From: CAYXRK01 sp964467615
GTDB lineage: Bacteria; Hydrogenedentota; Hydrogenedentia; Hydrogenedentales; GCA-2746185
Direction of reading: 5' to 3'
Assembly (NCBI GenBank): GCA_964467615.1
Contig: CAYXRK010000095.1
Coordinates: forward strand, 1-17,753
DNA length: 17,753 nt
Under the pieces are notes generated by a model, which saw only the letters and a program-made list of their open reading frames with translations, searched no databases and had not been told where the DNA came from. Below are positions 12,861 through 17,753 of the stretch, one piece after another. The position numbers were made by a program, and so were the translations under genes. Numbering within the stretch: position 1 is the stretch's first letter; each line of letters starts with the position of its first letter.

Positions 12861-13286
12861 GTCTCGATTCGCCTCGAACGGCAGGTGTAGCGCCGGAGTT
12901 GCGACGATCCTCCAACTGGAGGGAGATCGAACTCTTACGAAAACACGAGGAGATCGAGCACGCCCTTCTCGAAACCCCATTGACGAAATCCCGTGTTGTC
13001 TTGGTGCCGAGGGCCGGGCGCGGGGGGCCGCCTGATCCTCGGTTCGATCCATCACGTTGGCGTAGTTAAGAATGCACCGGCCACCGAAGACCGGATTCCG
13101 CGGGTGTGCTAAGCTTTCCCGGCGGGGAGCTTTTTCGTGGTGGGGTGACGCGGCAATCGCCGTCACCGGGTCTCTCGGTGAGCGTTGTTCCGCGATTGGC
13201 GTGGCATTTTTGTCGTTAAGTAGGCCCTCACGCGGCCCCAGCGAAACCTCGCCGACCCTGAACCGCCTCGTCGCTTTGAATCTAAC
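12861..13286. other. Intergenic region between the efflux operon and surface-glycan genes
   Basis: About 426 nt without a supported gene. Open frames here show no family resemblance. The stretch contains the probable terminator at 13111-13135. I find no clear promoter for the flippase gene. Confidence 0.55.
13111..13135 (+). terminator. Intrinsic terminator downstream of the efflux operon
   Basis: AAGCTTTCCC and GGGGAGCTT form a hairpin (one bulged T, one G-U pair) with a 3-nt loop, running into five T residues. It lies about 250 nt after the RND stop and before the flippase gene, so it separates the two transcription units. Confidence 0.6.
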
Positions 13287-14855
13287 GTGTCTAATTCCGG
13301 TCCCATCGAAAACTCATCCGTGAACGCCTCATCGGACGATGCTCCGGTGTTTCTTTCGCGCCGCGCAGTTAGCGGCATACCGTGGACAATCGTCAACAAC
13401 GCCATTTTGTCCGTGCTGTTTGTCGGCACGTCGGCCATCTTATTTCGATATCTTGGACGGGAAAAGTTTGGGGAAATGACGCTTTGCCGAAGCATCGGCG
13501 AATTCCTGTTATTGGCATGTTCACTCGGGCTAAACATCGCGGCGCTTCGGTTTGTCCCCGAGCTTGTCGTGAAGAAGAGCCGGACGGGGCTCATTCGGTT
13601 TCTTGCGCAGACTGCCGGCTTGGAAACAATCGCGGGGGTCGTGGTCTGCGCCGGCTTGATCGCGTCGACGCCCTACCTCGAAAAGAGGTTCGATACCGAT
13701 CTGGGTTGGTTAATGTTCTACACCTCGTTGTTCATTCTCGCGCGTCTTTTTAAGCAGTTCGTCGATGATGTAATGACGGCGCTGTTCGAGGTCCGCTCGA
13801 TGTCGATCGTTTCAATTGCGCAGGGCGTGTTCCGCGCACTATTGATAATCGTGTGCCTGTATTTCGTGCCAGAGGTCTACATGGCGCTCTTGACGCACGT
13901 CGCGTCGATTGTGCCGCTTTCGTTGTTGTTGCTCGTGCTGATGATGCGAAAAGTGAAGGCCTTGGAAAATGATCCGGCGGCGGAGGGAATATCGACGAAG
14001 CGTTTGGTCAATATTTCCGCGCCGCGTTTTGTGAATAACTTCATCGTCACGTTGATGGGCAAGTACACCGAGATTTTCTTCCTGGGCATCTATTTTACCG
14101 AAGACGTCGTGGGCATTTACGATTTGGCGTACACGCTGCCGCTCATGGCGATCACGACGATCCCGCTCGCCATGCAGAAGTTGTCCTATTCGGCATTCGC
14201 GGAGGCGTATGCGAAGGACGCATCGTCGCTGCCGGAGTTGATAAGCTCGTTCTACAAAATGCTGATCGTGCTTGTGCTGCCGATTACGGTATTCGGCGTC
14301 GTGTTCTCTCATGAGGCCTTTACGCTTATGTACCCTGGGATCGGGGCCGAGGCGGGGACCATTGGCGCGTGGTTGACGGTCTTTCATGCGTTGACGTTGA
14401 TTTCGATACCCATCGGCGCCGCGATGGTGACAATTGAAAAGCTCTATCTGACGACGCCCATCATGTTCGTTCAAATCGCAATAAATTTGTTGCTCGACTG
14501 GTTGTTGATTCCGCGATACGGCCTATTTGGCGCGGTCGCCGCCGTGTATGTCACCTACTTCATCACCATCCCGGTCCGCGTGTACATCGTTCGGCGCATC
14601 ATTCACGGCGTCCAATTTCAGATTGCGTTCTTACTGCGGACACTCGTGCCGCTGGTGGTGATCGGGCTCGTGATGCGGCCGCTCGGACCTTACCTGAATC
14701 TGGTGACGCTCACGTTGCTCGGATTCGCGTACTTCGCGCTCTACGCCGGGGCGATTCGCGTGTTTCGTCTCGTGCGGCCGGAAGACGTCGCCGGATTTCG
14801 CTCTCTCGAATTCAAGCGGCTCAATCGAGCGATTGACTGGTTCGTGGTGGGCTGA
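13287..14855 (+). CDS. Polysaccharide/lipid-linked oligosaccharide flippase (Wzx/MATE-like)
   Basis: The protein has 522 aa. After a polar N-terminus of about 30 residues come some 12-14 hydrophobic helices with short loops, the layout of the polysaccharide-export (Wzx/MurJ-related, MOP) superfamily. Family-like features are the first helix region (SGIPWTIVNNAILSVLFVGT, ILFRYLGREKFGEMTLCRSI) and the mid-protein VNNFIVTLMGKYTEIFFLGI helix. It would flip a lipid-linked glycan across the inner membrane. The start (GTG 13287) has no clear ribosome site; a second GTG at 13320 is an alternative. It is followed after 6 nt by a polysaccharide pyruvyl transferase, so both serve the same surface glycan. 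Confidence 0.88.
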   Translation: MSNSGPIENSSVNASSDDAPVFLSRRAVSGIPWTIVNNAILSVLFVGTSAILFRYLGREKFGEMTLCRSIGEFLLLACSLGLNIAALRFVPELVVKKSRTGLIRFLAQTAGLETIAGVVVCAGLIASTPYLEKRFDTDLGWLMFYTSLFILARLFKQFVDDVMTALFEVRSMSIVSIAQGVFRALLIIVCLYFVPEVYMALLTHVASIVPLSLLLLVLMMRKVKALENDPAAEGISTKRLVNISAPRFVNNFIVTLMGKYTEIFFLGIYFTEDVVGIYDLAYTLPLMAITTIPLAMQKLSYSAFAEAYAKDASSLPELISSFYKMLIVLVLPITVFGVVFSHEAFTLMYPGIGAEAGTIGAWLTVFHALTLISIPIGAAMVTIEKLYLTTPIMFVQIAINLLLDWLLIPRYGLFGAVAAVYVTYFITIPVRVYIVRRIIHGVQFQIAFLLRTLVPLVVIGLVMRPLGPYLNLVTLTLLGFAYFALYAGAIRVFRLVRPEDVAGFRSLEFKRLNRAIDWFVVG

Positions 14856-14861
14856 CGCATC

Positions 14862-16088
14862 ATGGCTGGTCCTCGAATTCTCGCCGGTGGCGTGCCGCTC
14901 GGGCTCGACAACATCGGCGACGAAGCGATCCTCGCGTGCGCCGTCCGGATTCTGCGCGAGGTCTGCCCCGATTGCAGAATTACAGTCGCGACGAACGACG
15001 GCCCTGCGACGGCAAAAAAACTAGACGTCGAGACGGCGCCGCTGTTGGGTTTCAACGCGCCAGGGGAGACTGCGCCCGATGAGTGGCGGCGGATTGCCGA
15101 ATCGATTCGTTCGCACGACGTATTTTTTTGGTGCGGCGCGACCGGGCTGAGCGACTACCCCGAGGTTCCGCTCGAGATGGTGCGGCTCGCGAAGGATGCC
15201 GGGGAAAAAGCAATCGTGTGGGGCGTCGGAATGAACGACGCGCTAAATCCCATCAAATACCGCGTGCTGCGGGGTAGACGGCGCCGATTGTTGGAGGCGA
15301 TTCGCGCGCTGACGTTCGGCGTGGTCGATGCTGTCGCAATGGAAGAGGACCGCCGCGAAGCCGGGGCGAAGAGAATGGTTCGCGAACAACTCGAACGCGC
15401 GGATCTGGTTGTGACGCGCGATCCGGAATCGCGGCACGAGATCGCGCTGTGTGGCGTCCAGCGCGAAATCGTAGTTGGCGCAGACTCCGCGCTGATACTC
15501 GGACCGTCGGCGATTGACGCGGTGAGACTCTCCAATCGAGTGCGGGCGCTGTTGGCGTCGCCACGTAAGAAGGTGGGAATCTGCATCTCGGCCCAACAGG
15601 CGCTTCGGGACGATGCTGGGCTTGTCGGTTTCATCGATGGGTTACTCGCGGGCGGCTTGGACGTGTTGTTTCTGCCGATGAATCCTGAGACCGACGCGAA
15701 ATTGATGAACGGCATCCTTGTGAAGCTGCGGCACATTGAACACGCCGCGACCGTTGAAGGGATACGCGAACCCGAAGACGTTTTGGCAATTGCGTCGCGG
15801 ATGGACGTGATCATCAGCAGCCGCCTGCACTTGCTCATTTTCGCGTCTATCGTTCACGTACCGATCATCGGCATCGGACGCGGCTCGAAGGTCAACAACT
15901 TTCTCAAGCCGTATGGACTGCGCCCCGCGGGGACGGTCGAAGTCTGTGATTTCGCGCATCTCGAATCGGAAACGCAACGATTTCTCACTGATCCCGAATC
16001 GTTCAAGCTACGGTCCCGGGCGGTACGCGAGGAGCTGTTGGCGCGGCTTGATCACGCGAAAGAGCGATTGGCGAAAACGTTGACGTGA
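14862..16088 (+). CDS. Polysaccharide pyruvyl transferase family protein
   Basis: The protein has 408 aa. It begins ILAGGVPLGLDNIGDEAILA, the family's N-terminal G-x-x-N-x-GDEA motif, and ends with VIISSRLHLLIFASIVHVPI, then IGRGSKVNNFLKPYGL, the SSRLH and GxxxKV motifs of the polysaccharide pyruvyl transferase family (CsaB/WcaK type). Members transfer pyruvate from phosphoenolpyruvate to sugars as a ketal, giving surface polymers a negative charge. GGTGGG about 10 nt before the ATG can serve as ribosome site. The 6-nt gap to the flippase gene indicates one operon. No glycosyltransferases follow, so the rest of the glycan pathway lies elsewhere. A short AGCACC/GGTGCT stem (16091-16109) lies after the stop, without a T-run. 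Confidence 0.9.
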   Translation: MAGPRILAGGVPLGLDNIGDEAILACAVRILREVCPDCRITVATNDGPATAKKLDVETAPLLGFNAPGETAPDEWRRIAESIRSHDVFFWCGATGLSDYPEVPLEMVRLAKDAGEKAIVWGVGMNDALNPIKYRVLRGRRRRLLEAIRALTFGVVDAVAMEEDRREAGAKRMVREQLERADLVVTRDPESRHEIALCGVQREIVVGADSALILGPSAIDAVRLSNRVRALLASPRKKVGICISAQQALRDDAGLVGFIDGLLAGGLDVLFLPMNPETDAKLMNGILVKLRHIEHAATVEGIREPEDVLAIASRMDVIISSRLHLLIFASIVHVPIIGIGRGSKVNNFLKPYGLRPAGTVEVCDFAHLESETQRFLTDPESFKLRSRAVREELLARLDHAKERLAKTLT

Positions 16089-16240
16089 ACAGCACCCCAA
16101 GCCGGTGCTCGGGCGCACTACGGTCCGCCGGCGATGGTCCCCGGTCCGTCAGAATTCAATCGCAGCACGGAATGACACGGGGCAATGTTTCGTCGATACA
16201 ATACGGGTAGACTGATGCGCAGCAGGATACTTGCAATCGT

Positions 16241-17149
16241 ATGAGCGTCACTGGACCGATCGCTGTTCCAACGTTTCCCCCGTGGCTGCGGCGTCCATGG
16301 GCGTCGGGCGCTGTGTTTGGAAGCACGAAAGAAACCGTCGCCAGCCTCAATCTGCACACCGTCTGCCAGAGCGCGCATTGTCCCAACATTGCTGAATGTT
16401 GGGCCAAAGGGACGGCGACGTTCATGGTGCTCGGAAACACCTGCACGCGAAACTGCGCCTTCTGTTCCGTGCCCTCCGGCCCCCCCGAATCCGTAGATCC
16501 GGCGGAGCCCGAGAACGTAGCGCGGGCCGTCGCTGCAATGCGGCTTAAGCACGCCGTAGTCACGACGGTTGTTCGTGATGATCTGCCCGATGGCGGGGCC
16601 GCGCACGTGGCCTCCTGCATCCGCGCGATACGCGCGCACAATCCTAGCACGACCATAGAAGTGCTCGTTTCCGAGTACGACGGCAGACATGACATTATCG
16701 GGGCCGTCGCCAGTGTCGCGCCCGAAGTGTATGGCCACAATATCGAAACGGTCAGGCGGCTCTATCCAAGGGTCCGTGATCGGCGATTTACGTACGAAAA
16801 CGCATTGGAGGCGTTGCGCGCGGCGAGCGCGCTCTCCCCAAGGTCCGTTATCAAGTCCGCGATGATGGTCGGTCATGGAGAGACCGCGGAAGAAGTGCGA
16901 GAAACGCTCGCCGACTTGCGAGGCGCGGGTTGCGACGCGGTGTGCATTGGCCAGTACCTGCGCCCAACCGCGCAACAGCGCCCAGTCGCTGAATACGTGC
17001 ATCCGAGCGTCTTCGGTATCTATGAGCAATGGGCCTACGAAATCGGGTTCGAGTTTGCGGTCGCGGGACCCTTCGTCCGCAGCAGCTATCGATCTGAGGC
17101 GGTACTCGAGACGAAGTTTGCGCGTCGGAAATTGTCCGCGCCAATCTAA
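16241..17149 (+). CDS. lipA: Lipoyl synthase LipA (radical SAM)
   Basis: The protein has 302 aa, typical of LipA. It inserts two sulfurs into octanoyl groups on lipoyl domains of 2-oxoacid dehydrogenases and the glycine cleavage H protein. Both iron-sulfur sites are visible: the auxiliary cluster CQSAHCPNIAEC and the radical SAM CTRNCAFC; the C-terminal RSSY motif that holds the auxiliary cluster is present (FVRSSYRSE). Other landmarks are VTTVVRDDLPDGGA and the VYGHNIETVRRLY region. The ATG at 16241 follows AGGAT. ATGACA (16172-16177) and TACAAT (16197-16202) could be a promoter, though the 19-bp spacer is long. No lipB is adjacent. Confidence 0.96.
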   Translation: MSVTGPIAVPTFPPWLRRPWASGAVFGSTKETVASLNLHTVCQSAHCPNIAECWAKGTATFMVLGNTCTRNCAFCSVPSGPPESVDPAEPENVARAVAAMRLKHAVVTTVVRDDLPDGGAAHVASCIRAIRAHNPSTTIEVLVSEYDGRHDIIGAVASVAPEVYGHNIETVRRLYPRVRDRRFTYENALEALRAASALSPRSVIKSAMMVGHGETAEEVRETLADLRGAGCDAVCIGQYLRPTAQQRPVAEYVHPSVFGIYEQWAYEIGFEFAVAGPFVRSSYRSEAVLETKFARRKLSAPI

Positions 17150-17297
17150 CAACTTTTCCAATACCGATTCTCCATCGGCTCGCGCGTGCATTGATCTTCA
17201 AATAGCAAAGGGTTCGGGCCTAAGCGATTCTTCGATCGGCGCGGAATGACGATTTTTGGATGGCTTCGAGCGTGTGGATCGAGGACTTCGAAGCACG

Positions 17298-17331
17298 AAA
17301 AAGACTGGCCCGGATCGGTCGGATCCGGGCC
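17298..17331 (-). terminator. Strong intrinsic terminator of the EF-hand protein gene
   Basis: GGCCCGGATC (17307-17316) and GATCCGGGCC (17322-17331) are perfectly complementary over 10 bp with a 5-nt loop. Reading on the minus strand, AGTCTTTTT follows the stem. It lies about 24 nt after the stop codon at 17355. Confidence 0.88.
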
Positions 17332-17354
17332 GGAATGAATTGGCTCGTTGTTGT

Positions 17355-17753
17355 TTATTGGCGAACGAAACGCCGGAATTGGAACAAACCGGCCAACAAC
17401 ACGCCAAAGAGCATCAGCGCAAGGTCGCCTTCCTGGCCGTTCAAGCCGTTCGATGCGTTACCGGCGCCAAAGCACTGCGGGCCGTTCGTATCCAGAAACG
17501 AGGCGAGTTCCTCGTCCGTCACGAAGGTATCGCCATCGGCGTCCAGGTCAGCGAATCCGTCGGCAGTGAGGTCCGGCTGCGCGGCGAGCGCCTCCGCGAA
17601 CGAGAGTTGGCCATCGTCGTCGGCGTCTGCCGCGGCGAAATCCGTGCGAAGTGAATCCGCGATCTCGTCCAAAGGTGGTTCTCCTTCACCCTCGCCTTCA
17701 CCCTCACCCTCTCCTTCACCCTCACCTTCTCCCTCTCCCTCGCCTTCGCCTTC
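17355..17753 (-). CDS. Secreted EF-hand protein with Glu-Gly repeat linker and C-terminal anchor (partial, 5' end outside window)
   Basis: Only the last 132 codons are present; the frame is open at the right edge. From the edge inward there are about 25 residues of alternating Glu-Gly, then PPLDEIADSLRTDF, a canonical EF-hand loop DADDDGQLSFAE, and a second, slightly irregular loop DLDADGDTFVTDEE. After a short Asn/Gly-rich linker with one Cys comes GDLALMLFGVLLAGLFQFRR, a C-terminal helix ending in arginines. This last part resembles the C-terminal sorting signals (helix plus basic tail) of exported proteins in Gram-negative bacteria. EF-hands bind calcium, here probably structurally as in dockerin-like or adhesion modules. 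What the missing N-terminal part does cannot be told. Confidence 0.85.
   Translation of the reverse strand, partial: EGEGEGEGEGEGEGEGEGEGEGEGEPPLDEIADSLRTDFAAADADDDGQLSFAEALAAQPDLTADGFADLDADGDTFVTDEELASFLDTNGPQCFGAGNASNGLNGQEGDLALMLFGVLLAGLFQFRRFVRQ
17679..17753 (-). repeat. Hexanucleotide-like repeat coding for Glu-Gly
   Basis: A degenerate 6-nt repeat (GA-pur GG-N on the minus strand) runs at least 75 bp to the window edge. Codons vary (GAA/GAG; GGC/GGA/GGT), so selection appears to act on the peptide as well as slippage on the DNA. Confidence 0.85.

Noticed and set aside
16118..17191. A 357-aa minus-strand frame over lipA
   Set aside because: It is the antisense of lipA, which has all diagnostic cysteine motifs.

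Overview
The window is bacterial, moderately GC-rich, and densely coded except for an accessory stretch in the left third. The Glu-Gly repeat protein with EF-hands and a C-terminal anchor at the right edge, the many non-coding palindromes and the RND/flippase/lipA content resemble genomes of the Hydrogenedentota/Lentisphaerota/Planctomycetota type. That placement is inference only; no rRNA or other marker is present.

Left part (1-6530) is an accessory, defence-rich region. An apparently intact IS1595-family element (254-1988) has 24-bp inverted ends (22/24 identical), a perfect 8-bp target duplication, a transposase and a passenger gene for an unknown membrane protein. Next come a NYN-domain putative RNase (minus strand) and, divergent from it, a two-gene type II Thoeris anti-phage system: ThsA with two membrane helices and a Macro domain, and ThsB with a TIR-like domain. 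These are followed by debris and small modules: a roughly 15-codon stub of a second NYN gene, an orphan coiled-coil gene, a 67-bp inverted-repeat element, and a minus-strand operon mazE-mazF-DUF6932-coiled-coil. The DUF6932 nucleotidyltransferase-like gene is broken by two frameshifts. The mazEF promoter and a perfect palindromic operator can be read directly.

Middle (6526-13135): a membrane-anchored SGNH-hydrolase-like protein (minus strand), then a compact plus-strand efflux operon: TetR repressor, RND periplasmic adaptor, RND pump. Each junction overlaps by 1-4 nt. The promoter has a canonical -35/-10 with a perfect 18-bp palindrome filling the spacer, and its geometry implies a leaderless repressor mRNA.

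Right part (13287-17753): a polysaccharide flippase and a polysaccharide pyruvyl transferase six bases apart (cell-surface glycan export and modification), lipoyl synthase LipA, and on the minus strand the 3' end of a secreted, Glu-Gly-rich, EF-hand protein with a C-terminal membrane anchor and a strong intrinsic terminator.

Most noteworthy: the complete IS1595 transposon with its unknown passenger, the type II Thoeris pair, the DUF6932/coiled-coil module with its second coiled-coil paralogue, and the autoregulated leaderless TetR promoter.
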